From Campylobacter gastrosuis (GTDB taxonomy: Bacteria > Campylobacterota > Campylobacteria > Campylobacterales > Campylobacteraceae), in contig NZ_JANURM010000016.1 of the NCBI RefSeq assembly GCF_030249845.1, positions 1-41,734 of the forward strand: a stretch of DNA of 41,734 nucleotides. Reading direction: 5' to 3'. Shown here piece after piece: positions 25,219 to 33,171 of this stretch. The translations under genes were made by a program, and so were the position numbers. The notes beneath the pieces are model-generated. The model saw nothing but the letters and a program-made list of their open reading frames with translations, had not been told where the DNA came from and ran no database searches. The stretch's first letter is position 1. Every line of letters starts with the position of its first letter.

Positions 25219-28200
25219 TTAAAATTTATACTTCACGCCCACGTTTAAATTTTGCGACTTTGTATCCTTGCCTTTATTTAAAGCATAGCTACTAAACACC
25301 CCAAAACTAGGCGTAAATGAGTAACCCACGCCAAAATTTAGCCCCACTTGGTTTTTGGCGACATTTATGCCTTTTATCGTTATGTCGCTGTTGCCACCAA
25401 CGAATTTTGCCTTAAAGTCAAAGTCGGCATTTGGCGTGTAAATGTAGGTAAGTGCGGCGTTAAAGCTGAAATTTTGCGCGTTAAAATTTGCCCTTACTCC
25501 GCTTAAATATGAGCTGATGTCGTTTGAAGTTTTTTCGCTTTTAATGCCAAAATTTTGCCCCTCATCAATGCCATTTTGCCTAAACATATTTAGCTCGTAA
25601 GCAAGAAACGGCGTAAAAAAGCCAAAGCTATATCCAGCCTCGGCGTAGAGATTATAAATTTTACCATTTTGTTTTACGTTTATTTGTGAGCCATCATCAG
25701 CGATGATTAGGTTTCGTTTGACGCTATTTTCTAGCCAAGTAACGCCAGTGCCAAAAAGCGTATAAAAGTCGCTAAAATCAGCTTTTGCGTAGAAATTTAC
25801 GCCGTTTGTTGTAATTTTTGAGCTACCAGCAAGATTAGTAAATTCTGACTTTATCTCGCCACGATTTAAATTAACTCCAAATTTAAAATCATCAACACTT
25901 TTATCCACGCCAACGCTTGTTAAATGGCTCTTTGTATCACCACTAGCAAAACCCTGCCTTGAAATTTCATATCGGTTGTAGTCATAACTGCTATAAAATC
26001 CGCTCTCATCGCTAAGGGTGCGAGTTGCCATTTTTTGGCTTATTTGGTGGTTTTGATTTAGCAGGGCGTTTTGGCTTGAAGCGTAAATTTCAGCCGAGAG
26101 TGTTTGTAGGGTTTGAGTTATTGCAAATGGCGTTGCCGTGATGATAGAAAGGGCGTTTGCACTAAGTGGACTGCTGGAATTTGCAGCGACTTCGTTTAGA
26201 GCGGTATCAAGGTTATTTGCCGTATTTAGCGAGCTTGTCGTGCTAAATGCTATCGCTCTTGCTACGTAATTTGTGCTGTTTCTTGTGAATTTTACCTTGA
26301 CTTGGTTGCCCTCAGTTTTTAGCTCATCAATCTTAATATACGGATTTATGTAGTCTGAAATGGTGTAGTAATTGCTGTAATTTGTTAAATTTTGAGCTGT
26401 TAAAATTGTCTTTTCTTGCTGTCCGTTTTGTGGGACTTGCTCTACTTTATTTATGTGGGCTAAAATGCGAGAATTCCCCATATCTGCTGTGCCTTTTACT
26501 TCAAGCTGGGCAGTGTTTATGTCAATGGCTGTGCGTGAATTTGCCCCTGCTTTGTAGTTGCCATTTATCGTTAGCCCCTGCCCGAAAACTTCAAGTGAGC
26601 CGTTGTTTGTGAGTGTGTAGCCGTTGTTGTTGCCGATTGTAACTTTTTGGTTGTCGTTTCTTGCGATTAGCGTCCCGCTGTTTTGGATCGTTACTTTTGA
26701 GTTTGTTAGCTCTTTTTCAATTTGCAAATATCCATTTTCTACGATCGTTTCGCCAGTGTAAGAATTTGAGCCAGTAAAGTATAAAATGCCAGTGCCTTTT
26801 TTCTTAAACCCAGCGTCGCCAGTTATGTCGTTAGAAAATGTTAAGCGGTCTTTTGCTGTGTAGCCGTTTTTAGTTTTTGTGTAGTTTCGGTAGTTAAAGT
26901 CGGCTACTACGAAGTTTTTCTCATCATCGGCTAAAAGCCTTTTATCAAATCTAGCTGGTCCTTTTAAAGCCCTTGCTTGATTTAAAACGCCCCAGCCGAC
27001 GTCATCTCGTGGCTCGGTCGTTACATTATCGCCCTGCCCAAGCTGATTTGCCGTTGAGAGTATGCTTTGAACGACTAAGTGATTACTCATCCAAGGGAAT
27101 TTCTCCCAAACATTAGCAGCTGCTGCTGATACGACTGGAGCAGCACAGGACGTGCCTTCGCAAATTTTCTCTCCGCCAAGCGTGTTTTGAAATAGCGTAT
27201 GTCTGCCATCCGTTGATATGCCATAAACCTTAGCCAACGAGCCAAGCTTATTTGCATAAGGTGCTTTTTGGTTATAAGTAGTAGCCGATACGGCAATAAA
27301 GCCCTTTCTAGCGTTTATATCGTTATAAATCACTGGTATGTGGCTTTCAAGCGAAGCATAATCTTTATTTTCATTGCCAGTGGCAAAAACAATAATGCTA
27401 TTTGTAGATGCCTGTTTTGCGATATATTCAAACAATCCATTTTTTGCAGCTGGTATTTTTCTCCAATCATCTGCACTGCTTGGATTTTTTAGGTCTTGTA
27501 ATGAACCCCAAGAGTTATTTATAATCCGCACATTACTCTCATCTGCGTCCATAAATTCCTGATTTGTAGCACTTACGGCGGTCTCTTTGTCGGTGCTTTT
27601 TGCCGTGTAGCCATAAATTGGCATATTTTTGGTATATCTTGCAATAATTGCAGAAACCTGTGTGCCGTGAGAATTTTTTATGCCGTTGGCGTTTTTATAG
27701 CTACCCTCATTTAGGATTAGCCTATTTTGCCCATTTTCATCTTTGTAGGTGTCGCCGACATCTTTATTTGGGTCTCGTGAATTAAAATAGACATTTCTTG
27801 GCTCAACAAAATCGGTGTCTATAACGCCGATTTTCATAACCTTATCTTCATCGTTTATTGAATAAATTAAGGCTGGGCGTAAATTTTCTACACTTGCTTT
27901 TGGTAAATTTTGCGGTGGCTGTGGCGTGATTTGATTGCTGTTTGGTGGAGTTTGGTTTGTGTTGCCACCACTTGGCGGAGTTACGGCACCACCTTGATTA
28001 TTTGGTGGGGTCGTGTTAGCAGTGGTGTTACTGCTACCGCTGAAATTTGAGCCACCACCTACACTGCCCCCACTGCCAGTGCCACCGCTAGAACCACCGC
28101 CTAAATTACCACCAGAATTTGACCCGCCAGAGCCACCTAAATTGGCGTTATTATCAGGTGGCGTGTTTGGGGTATGGGGGGGGGTAGCGGGGGTATTTGT

Positions 28201-28302
28201 GGGTGCTGACGGGCCGCCTCCGCCCCCTCCACCGCCTCCGCCACAGGCACTTAGGCTAATTGCGATTAATGCGACCTGTGAATATTTTAACAATTTATTC
28301 AT
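25219..28302 (-). CDS. Subtilisin-family autotransporter lipoprotein, NalP-like, phase-variable
   Basis: The 1027-residue surface protease begins with a lipoprotein signal, MNKLLKYSQVALIAISLSAC, lipobox LSAC (C20), followed by Gly10. A Pro/Thr/Gly/Ser-rich linker (30-135) comes next, then an S8 protease domain: D162 (KIGVIDTD), H212 (NSHGTQVSA), oxyanion N310 (ATGN) and S385 (GTSCAAP). A passenger-associated repeat (GTGILYFTGSNSYTGETIVENGYL, about 505-530) leads to the stalk, and a C-terminal beta-barrel (about 760-1027) ends VGVKYKF. A C9 tract encodes T40-P41-P42-H43. Domain order, lipobox with Gly run and switch match Neisseria NalP/AspA. It interrupts the core gene order between moaA and 29452, so it may be acquired. 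The ribosome site is AAGGATA. Confidence 0.92.
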   Translation of the reverse strand: MNKLLKYSQVALIAISLSACGGGGGGGGGGPSAPTNTPATPPHTPNTPPDNNANLGGSGGSNSGGNLGGGSSGGTGSGGSVGGGSNFSGSSNTTANTTPPNNQGGAVTPPSGGNTNQTPPNSNQITPQPPQNLPKASVENLRPALIYSINDEDKVMKIGVIDTDFVEPRNVYFNSRDPNKDVGDTYKDENGQNRLILNEGSYKNANGIKNSHGTQVSAIIARYTKNMPIYGYTAKSTDKETAVSATNQEFMDADESNVRIINNSWGSLQDLKNPSSADDWRKIPAAKNGLFEYIAKQASTNSIIVFATGNENKDYASLESHIPVIYNDINARKGFIAVSATTYNQKAPYANKLGSLAKVYGISTDGRHTLFQNTLGGEKICEGTSCAAPVVSAAAANVWEKFPWMSNHLVVQSILSTANQLGQGDNVTTEPRDDVGWGVLNQARALKGPARFDKRLLADDEKNFVVADFNYRNYTKTKNGYTAKDRLTFSNDITGDAGFKKKGTGILYFTGSNSYTGETIVENGYLQIEKELTNSKVTIQNSGTLIARNDNQKVTIGNNNGYTLTNNGSLEVFGQGLTINGNYKAGANSRTAIDINTAQLEVKGTADMGNSRILAHINKVEQVPQNGQQEKTILTAQNLTNYSNYYTISDYINPYIKIDELKTEGNQVKVKFTRNSTNYVARAIAFSTTSSLNTANNLDTALNEVAANSSSPLSANALSIITATPFAITQTLQTLSAEIYASSQNALLNQNHQISQKMATRTLSDESGFYSSYDYNRYEISRQGFASGDTKSHLTSVGVDKSVDDFKFGVNLNRGEIKSEFTNLAGSSKITTNGVNFYAKADFSDFYTLFGTGVTWLENSVKRNLIIADDGSQINVKQNGKIYNLYAEAGYSFGFFTPFLAYELNMFRQNGIDEGQNFGIKSEKTSNDISSYLSGVRANFNAQNFSFNAALTYIYTPNADFDFKAKFVGGNSDITIKGINVAKNQVGLNFGVGYSFTPSFGVFSSYALNKGKDTKSQNLNVGVKYKF
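28176..28184 (-). repeat. C9 coding tract in the autotransporter (G9 on plus strand)
   Basis: Nine C on the coding strand fill codons 40-43. Ten C would end the protein after 49 residues and eight C after 54 residues, so only every third length is ON. Nearby Gly and Pro codons are mixed, so this is the one uniform tract. Confidence 0.85.
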
Positions 28303-28335
28303 TTTTTATCCTTTTTGTAAATTTTATATTTACAA

Positions 28336-28356
28336 ATTTACAACATAATTGTAAAT
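28336..28356. promoter_or_regulatory. Inverted repeat upstream of the autotransporter gene
   Basis: A perfect 8-bp inverted repeat ATTTACAA / TTGTAAAT with a 5-base spacer lies 34-54 bases before the start codon, and a second TTTACAA copy lies beside it. The spacing suits an operator overlapping the promoter. The regulator is unknown, and AT-richness makes chance palindromes common. Confidence 0.35.
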
Positions 28357-28866
28357 CTTGTGTCATTTAGTAAAAATTATTATCGGCAAAATGGCTAAAA
28401 TTTTGAATTTTAAGCCAAATCACCAAAAAAACGCACAAAAACCCACCCTAAAAATGTGTAAAATCGTAACGAATTTTAAAACACAAAAATCATCGCGAAA
28501 TTTGTGATTTTTACCCACGCTCTTGTTTGCCGTTTTTTTATCTGTGTGCGTAACTTAAAGCACCAAACCTATGGCAAACGGCATTTTAGGTTAAAATTTC
28601 GTAAAATCTGCAAAAACACAATAATAAAAGAATGTTGTTACCTGCGAGCTATAAAAGTGGAGGCGACGCTACTTCGCTTTGCTTGTTCTAAAAGCAAAAC
28701 ACAAAAAGCCACCTTAACAAAATGCAAAGTTCTGCTAAAAATCACGTGAATTTTTATCAAAAACAGCATAAATTTTTAGTTTAAAATTTTAAAACGTAAA
28801 AAGCCGACTTGTCGGCAATTAAAACCTGTGCGAAGCACAGCAACGAAAGAGCGTTGTCGTGGGGGA

Positions 28867-28913
28867 GCAAACGAAAATCAAAATAATGTTACGACATTGT
28901 TTTGATTGTTTGC
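28867..28913 (+). ncRNA. Variable hairpin of repeat unit A2 (candidate structured RNA)
   Basis: The outer stem GCAAAC / GTTTGC (6 bp) and inner stem AATCAAAATAATGT / ACATTGTTTTGATT (14 bp, one T-G wobble) enclose a TACG loop, 47 nt in all. The equivalent hairpin in unit B2 has different stem sequence, the same loop and the same total length. Transcription has not been shown, so the RNA call and strand are inference. Confidence 0.45.
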
Positions 28914-29111
28914 GAGTTATGGCAAATGGAGAATGGGGCGACCCTACTTCGCTTTTCTCGTGATAAAAGCCGTATAAATTTTAGTTTGTAAATTTTGCTT
29001 TTTAATTAAAAATTTAAAAACGCTAGAACTTAAAAAATATAAACCTGCGAACGCCGATTGAAAATCGGCAAGTGTTCGCCACCTTAGAAGCGTTGTCGGG
29101 GTTGTGGGCTG

Positions 29112-29160
29112 TTAAGGGAGAAGGGGGTGACTTCGCAATTCAAGCCCCCTTCTCCCTTAA
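29112..29160. repeat. 16-bp palindrome of repeat unit A3
   Basis: TTAAGGGAGAAGGGGG pairs perfectly with CCCCCTTCTCCCTTAA across a 17-base loop. The matching structure in unit B3 has one more pair (C-G where this copy has T-G). The neighbouring P1 hairpin at 29047-29079 (GCGAAC, GCCGATT with a GAA loop and a 4-nt bulge) is also conserved in B3 and in B2. Confidence 0.75.
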
Positions 29161-29451
29161 AATAAAGTGAGCGACACCCTGAATAAAATGCAAAGTTCTA
29201 CTGCAAGCCAAGTCAAAAATTTACGTTTTTAAGTAACAAAAATTTATTTGCGAGTTACAACAAAAGCAGCCCTACTTCGCTTTGCTCGTTCTAAAAGCAA
29301 AATGCGAAGTTCTACTTCAAATCAAACACAAAATTTCCTAAAACACAGCAAGCAACACCAAAAAAAGCGAATTTCTACCAAAAACCGCACAAATTTTTAT
29401 CAAAAAACCACAATTTTAACGCAAATTTAACGCACTTAATCACGCTAAAAA

Positions 29452-29961
29452 CTAAATCAACCTATGCATTTTTAGCACAAACTCAACCCTGCCGATCCCA
29501 AGCCTTAGGTCTTTTGCGATGACTTCGCTACTTTTGCCGTCGTTAAATAGGCGGATTATCTGCTCCTCCTCGCTTTGCATACTTGGCGGCGTGATTTTGT
29601 TTATATCTCTGGTGCGTTCTTCAAGGTTGTAAATTCGGCTTTGTTGCTCACTTTGAAACTCATCAATCGTGCTTTCAATGCTTTTTAGCGAGTTAAAAAG
29701 TGGCAAAATTTTCTCGCTCAAACGGCTCTCTATCTTCTCATCAAGCTGTCTTTCAAGCACGCTTAAATCCACCACGCTGCCGTCATTTGTGCTTGTTAGC
29801 GATAAAAGCTGTTTTTTTAAGGCAAAATTCTCCTGAATCACACCCTCAATGACCTTTTCAAACCTTGAAAATTTCTTTTTAGTCTCAATCTCTTTTAGAT
29901 AAATAAAGCCCAAAAGTGCCGCTAAAATCACGCTAAACACCAAAAATAAAATATAATCCAA
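29452..29961 (-). CDS. Membrane-anchored coiled-coil protein with C-terminal HTH-like segment
   Basis: The 169-residue protein has an N-terminal membrane helix (about 3-22), a long predicted coiled coil (about 25-125, with heptads such as LERQLDEKIESRLSEKILPLFNSLKSIES), and a C-terminal helix-turn-helix-like region (EEEQIIRLFNDGKSSEVIAKDLRLGIGRVEFVLKMH) reminiscent of sigma-like or DUF2802/DUF6115-type tails. Function is unknown. It sits ten bases after the next gene, and I recall the same pair beside ubiA in C. jejuni (Cj0162c-Cj0164c). Confidence 0.7.
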   Translation of the reverse strand: MDYILFLVFSVILAALLGFIYLKEIETKKKFSRFEKVIEGVIQENFALKKQLLSLTSTNDGSVVDLSVLERQLDEKIESRLSEKILPLFNSLKSIESTIDEFQSEQQSRIYNLEERTRDINKITPPSMQSEEEQIIRLFNDGKSSEVIAKDLRLGIGRVEFVLKMHRLI

Positions 29962-29971
29962 ATTCTCTCCT

Positions 29972-30478
29972 TTACTCTCTGTTTTGTCTTATCATCACGC
30001 GCTCACGTGCCGTTACATAAGCGTTAAAATCGCTCTCATCATCGCCGTGCATCATCGTGATTTTTGCCGTTTTTTCATCAATTGCATTTAGATAAATCGC
30101 TATCGTTCGCTTTGGGAATATTGGCATTAAAATTCTAGCATAATAGCTCTTGCCACTTTGAAATTTTGGCTCATCAATACTAATGCCCTCAAAGCCAATG
30201 CCAGTGATTTTTGCCCTATTTTCAAGCTTAATCCTGCTTTTTTGCTCATTTTTTAGCGTATCGCTAAGCTCGTCAATCTTGCGATGAAGCTCAATTAAAA
30301 GTGTTAAAAGCACTTGGTCGCTCTCCTTTGTGTCGCCCCTTGCCTTTGCACGTTTTAGCCACGCTCCAAGTGCGTCCTCTTCGCTTCTTGTCATTGAGTT
30401 AAACTCAATAAAAAACTGCTCATTTTTATCATCATCAAGCGAAAATTCAATCTCTAAACTAGCCGGGACTAATCTCAT
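29972..30478 (-). CDS. Hypothetical protein with possible degenerate PilZ-like domain
   Basis: The 168-residue soluble protein has an acidic N-terminal region (LEIEFSLDDDKNEQFFIEFNSM), a helix (about 60-85), and a C-terminal beta-rich part, RAKITGIGFEGISIDEPKFQSGKSYYARILMPIF. The GIGFEGIS-x11-YxARILMP pattern loosely resembles PilZ domains that have lost the RxxxR loop, so c-di-GMP binding is not expected. The start overlaps the ubiA stop by four bases (ATGA). The PilZ relation is tentative. Confidence 0.55.
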   Translation of the reverse strand: MRLVPASLEIEFSLDDDKNEQFFIEFNSMTRSEEDALGAWLKRAKARGDTKESDQVLLTLLIELHRKIDELSDTLKNEQKSRIKLENRAKITGIGFEGISIDEPKFQSGKSYYARILMPIFPKRTIAIYLNAIDEKTAKITMMHGDDESDFNAYVTARERVMIRQNRE

Positions 30479-31344
30479 AATAAATCAACCAAAACAAAGA
30501 TGAAAAACATAATGCCAAGATAGCCATTTAGCGTGAAAAATGCCCTGTCAATCTTGCTAAAATCACGCCTTACAATGCGGTGTTCTTGCCATAAAATCGC
30601 CCCACTTAGCACCACGCCAAAATAGGCAAATCCACCAAGCCCAGCACCCCAGCAAAAAAGTAGCCAAAACAGCACAGCAAGAGCGTGAAACAAGGCTGAG
30701 ATAAAAAGCGTAGCGTCCTTGCCATAAATGCTAGGCACACTAAAAAGTCCGTTTTTAACGTCAAATTCTAAATCTTGAAGCGAATAAAGCAGGTCAAATC
30801 CAGCCACCCAAAAGACCACGCCAAGCGATAAAAGCACCGAATAAAGCGTAATTTCATTAGCAACAGCCACGACCCCAGCAATGGGTGCAAGTCCTAAACT
30901 AACGCCTAAAACCACGTGAGCAAGTGGGCTAAAACGCTTAAAAATTGAGTAACCAGCTAGAATGATTAAAATTGGCACGCTAAGATAAAATGCCAAGTCA
31001 TTAATAAAATACGCAACAAGCACGAAAACAAGGGCATTTAGGGCGATAAAAATAAGCAGATTATTTGCTCCAATCCTGCCATCAACGCTAGGGCGAGAGG
31101 CTGTTCGTGGGTTGTGCTTATCAATATCTCTATCGGCGTAGCGATTAAACGCCATCGCAAAATTTCTAGCACTCACAGCACACAAAACGCCTAAAACTAG
31201 CAGTTTAAAACCAAACCACGCCGAGTTAGTTTTAACAAAACTAGCCACAATCATCGCCGTAAAAATAAACGGCAGGGCAAAAATTGAGTGTTTAAAAACG
31301 ATTAAATCGCTGATATCTTTTAATAAATTTAGAAATTTCTGCAT
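30475..31344 (-). CDS. UbiA-family prenyltransferase (menaquinone pathway, MqnP-like)
   Basis: The 289-residue polytopic membrane enzyme has the two Asp-rich motifs of the UbiA family: NRYADRDIDKHNPRTASRP (residues about 68-86) and the second loop DLLYSLQDLEFDVKNGLFSVP (about 183-203). Campylobacter makes menaquinone by the futalosine route, so the likely role is prenylation of the naphthoate-type intermediate (MqnP) rather than 4-hydroxybenzoate; that choice is inference. It is divergently transcribed from miaA with an 80-base gap and couples to the hypothetical gene downstream. Confidence 0.9.
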   Translation of the reverse strand: MQKFLNLLKDISDLIVFKHSIFALPFIFTAMIVASFVKTNSAWFGFKLLVLGVLCAVSARNFAMAFNRYADRDIDKHNPRTASRPSVDGRIGANNLLIFIALNALVFVLVAYFINDLAFYLSVPILIILAGYSIFKRFSPLAHVVLGVSLGLAPIAGVVAVANEITLYSVLLSLGVVFWVAGFDLLYSLQDLEFDVKNGLFSVPSIYGKDATLFISALFHALAVLFWLLFCWGAGLGGFAYFGVVLSGAILWQEHRIVRRDFSKIDRAFFTLNGYLGIMFFIFVLVDLL

Positions 31345-31395
31345 TTTTATCCAAGAGTTTTTAGCGGATTTTACTCGGATTTTCTTTAAATTTAG

Positions 31396-31401
31396 TATAA
31401 T
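31396..31401 (+). promoter_or_regulatory. -10 box of miaA
   Basis: TATAAT lies 29 bases before the miaA start, in the divergent ubiA-miaA gap, followed by an AAAGGG ribosome site. No -35 box is visible. Confidence 0.55.
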
Positions 31402-31424
31402 TTTTCATTTTTAAAGGGTTTAAA

Positions 31425-32300
31425 ATGTTTAGACAATTTTGCATAATCGGCACAACAGCAAGTGGCAAAACCGACTTAGCCTTGCAAATTGCACGTGAAT
31501 TTGACGGCGTGATTTTAAGTCTTGATAGCCTCTCAATCTACCGCTACATTGACATCGCAAGTGCAAAACCGAGCAAAGATGATTTAAAAAGCGTTAAACA
31601 TTTTGGCATTGACTTAATTAATCCAGATGAGAATTTTAGCGTTGGCAGGTTTTTTGAAATTTACAAACAAGCAAAAGATTACGCCAAAAATCAAGGCAAA
31701 ATTTTAATAATCACCGGCGGGAGCGGATTTTATTTAAAGGCGATGATGAGCGGACTAACGCCAGATGTGCCAAAATATGACACGCCAGATAACGCCCAAA
31801 TTTACGAGCTAATCAGGCAAATTGACCCGGAATTTGGGGCGAAATTTAGCCAAAATGACACCTACCGCCTTCAAAAGTGGTTTTGTATCTATAAATTTAG
31901 CGACCAAAAGCCGAGTTTATGGCTTAAAAACAACACAAAAGAGCCGATTTTAGGCGAAATTTCAATCTTTGAAATTTTATGGGACGTGCCAAAAATCAGG
32001 GAGCGGATAGAAATTCGCACCAAAAATATGCTAAAAAATGGACTTCTTGATGAGGCAAAATGGCTTTTTGAGCATTACGATAGCGATTTAAAGCCACTTA
32101 AATCAATCGGCTTAAAGGAGTGTGGCGAGTTTTTTAGCGGTAAAATTTCAAGCCAAGATGAGCTTGAAACGCTGATTTTTACGCACACAGCTCAACTTGC
32201 AAAAAGACAGCGAACCTTTAACCGCTCGGCATTTTTAAACAAAAAGAGCGGAGATTTAGAATTTATTAACGATGAAGTTAGAAAATTTTTAAAATTTTAG
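31425..32300 (+). CDS. miaA: tRNA dimethylallyltransferase MiaA
   Basis: The 291-residue enzyme prenylates A37 of tRNAs reading UNN codons. P-loop GTTASGKTDLA (residues 9-19), the DSLSIYRYIDIASAKP segment (catalytic Asp and substrate-binding region), GGSGFYLKAMMSGL, and the tRNA-contacting C-terminal region AQLAKRQRTFNR are all present. Length is slightly short of E. coli (316), as usual in Campylobacter. It is the first plus-strand gene after the long minus-strand core block. Confidence 0.96.
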   Translation: MFRQFCIIGTTASGKTDLALQIAREFDGVILSLDSLSIYRYIDIASAKPSKDDLKSVKHFGIDLINPDENFSVGRFFEIYKQAKDYAKNQGKILIITGGSGFYLKAMMSGLTPDVPKYDTPDNAQIYELIRQIDPEFGAKFSQNDTYRLQKWFCIYKFSDQKPSLWLKNNTKEPILGEISIFEILWDVPKIRERIEIRTKNMLKNGLLDEAKWLFEHYDSDLKPLKSIGLKECGEFFSGKISSQDELETLIFTHTAQLAKRQRTFNRSAFLNKKSGDLEFINDEVRKFLKF

Positions 32301-32331
32301 CCAAGTTTAATGACTTTTTGCTAAAATCACT

Positions 32332-32352
32332 TAAACGTAAAGTAAACGTAAA
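32332..32352 (+). promoter_or_regulatory. Tandem direct repeat upstream of the amino-acid ABC operon
   Basis: TAAACGTAAAG is followed at once by TAAACGTAAA, 16-36 bases before the binding-protein start. Such a tight direct repeat may be an operator, perhaps for sulfur or cysteine control, but no regulator is identified. Confidence 0.3.
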
Positions 32353-32367
32353 TAAAAAGGATAAAAA

Positions 32368-33159
32368 ATGAAACTAAAAATTCTAGCAAAAACGCTATTT
32401 TTAGCAAGTGTGTCGCTATTTTTTGTAGCTTGTGGCAACGATGAAGCAAAGAGCCAAAGTGCCTTTGAGCGTATCAAAAAAGAGGGCGTTTTAAGGGTCG
32501 GCACAGAAGGCACGTATTCGCCATTTTCGTATCACAACGAAAAGGACGAGCTAGTGGGCTATGATGTGGAGGTCGCTCGTGCGGTGGGCGAAAAAATGGG
32601 CGTTAAGGTTGAGTTTGTTGAAGCACCTTGGGACGCTATGTTAGCGGCGTTTGATGCTGGTAAATCAGATGTCGTGTTTAATCAAGTAACAATAAATGAA
32701 GACAGAAAGAAAAAATACGACTACACCCTGCCATATATAAAATCAAGAAGTGCCATTGTCGTTCATAAAGACAACGATGATATTAAGGATTTTAGCGATT
32801 TAAAGGGTAAAAGCTCAGCTCATTCAGCCACTAGCAACTGGGCAAAACTAGCCGAGAGCTATGGTGCAAATATCGTAACCACCGATGGTTTTAGCAAGGC
32901 TGTGGAGCTAATCATCACAAAACGAGCCGACGCTACGATAAATGATGATGTTACATTTTATGATTATTTAAAACAAAAACCAGACGCGCCGATAAAAATC
33001 GCAAAAAACGGCGATGAGGCGATACTTTCGGCTGGACTTGTTAAAAAAGGCGAAACAGATTTAGTAAATGCAATCAACGAAGCGATAAAAGAGTTACAAA
33101 ATAATGGAAAAATAAAGGAAATTTCAATAAAATACTTCGGCAAAGATATTTCACAATAA
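32368..33159 (+). CDS. Amino-acid (probably cysteine/cystine) ABC binding lipoprotein
   Basis: The 263-residue type II binding protein has a lipoprotein signal (lipobox FVAC, C22). The SBP_bac_3 fold is seen in GVLRVGTEGTYSPFSYHNEKDELVGYDVEVARAVGEKMG, the substrate loop FNQVTINEDRKKKYDYTLPY (Arg and Asp that hold the alpha-amino/carboxyl group) and SATSNWAKLAESYGA. It resembles CjaA-type cysteine binders. The adjacent cystathionine enzyme supports a sulfur amino-acid ligand, though the exact substrate is inference. It is the first gene of a four-gene operon, with an AAGGATA ribosome site. Confidence 0.88.
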   Translation: MKLKILAKTLFLASVSLFFVACGNDEAKSQSAFERIKKEGVLRVGTEGTYSPFSYHNEKDELVGYDVEVARAVGEKMGVKVEFVEAPWDAMLAAFDAGKSDVVFNQVTINEDRKKKYDYTLPYIKSRSAIVVHKDNDDIKDFSDLKGKSSAHSATSNWAKLAESYGANIVTTDGFSKAVELIITKRADATINDDVTFYDYLKQKPDAPIKIAKNGDEAILSAGLVKKGETDLVNAINEAIKELQNNGKIKEISIKYFGKDISQ

Positions 33160-33171
33160 AAAGGATAGGTC

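Larger units (their letters stand above)
28610..29350. repeat. Array A: three related structured repeat units
   Basis: The 1149-base gap 28303-29451 holds no credible gene. Three repeat units were seen. A1 (about 28620-28735) is degenerate. A2 (about 28785-28975) has small hairpins at 28803-28816, 28826-28840 and 28841-28856, a large hairpin at 28867-28913 and a conserved right flank. A3 (about 29020-29330) has a bulged hairpin at 29047-29079 and a 16-bp palindrome at 29112-29160. Shared words include AGCGTTGTCG, GCGAGTTA and CCTACTTCGCTTTGCTCGTTCT. Linkers resemble AAATTTAAAAACGC-AGAACGTAAAA. The same units occur in the same order in Array B. Not a CRISPR array: units are long, unequal and not separated by unique spacers. 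Confidence 0.8.

Noticed and set aside
28211..28248. Second slippage tract in the Gly10 run of the autotransporter
   Set aside because: The Gly codons are mixed (GGC, GGA, GGT, GGG), so there is no uniform tract long enough to slip.
28013..28348. Plus-strand frame of 111 codons opposite the autotransporter start
   Set aside because: It is the antisense of the Gly/Pro/Ser-rich linker and signal region; poly-Pro composition comes from the opposite strand.
28504..28749. Open frame of 81 codons in Array A
   Set aside because: It overlaps repeat unit A1, has basic, low-complexity sequence, and the same DNA words appear in other frames in other units, so it is a repeat-derived frame and not a gene.
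28867..28913. Retron msr/msd RNA
   Set aside because: No reverse transcriptase gene is present in the window, and no branching-G inverted repeat arrangement was seen.
28610..29350. CRISPR array
   Set aside because: Units are about 120-300 bases, unequal, with internal hairpins and no regular short repeat with unique spacers; no cas genes nearby.
29248..29430. Open frame of 60 codons at the end of Array A
   Set aside because: It is made of the shared repeat flank (CCTACTTCGCTTTGCTCG) and A-rich tail; no ribosome site and no frame conservation between units.
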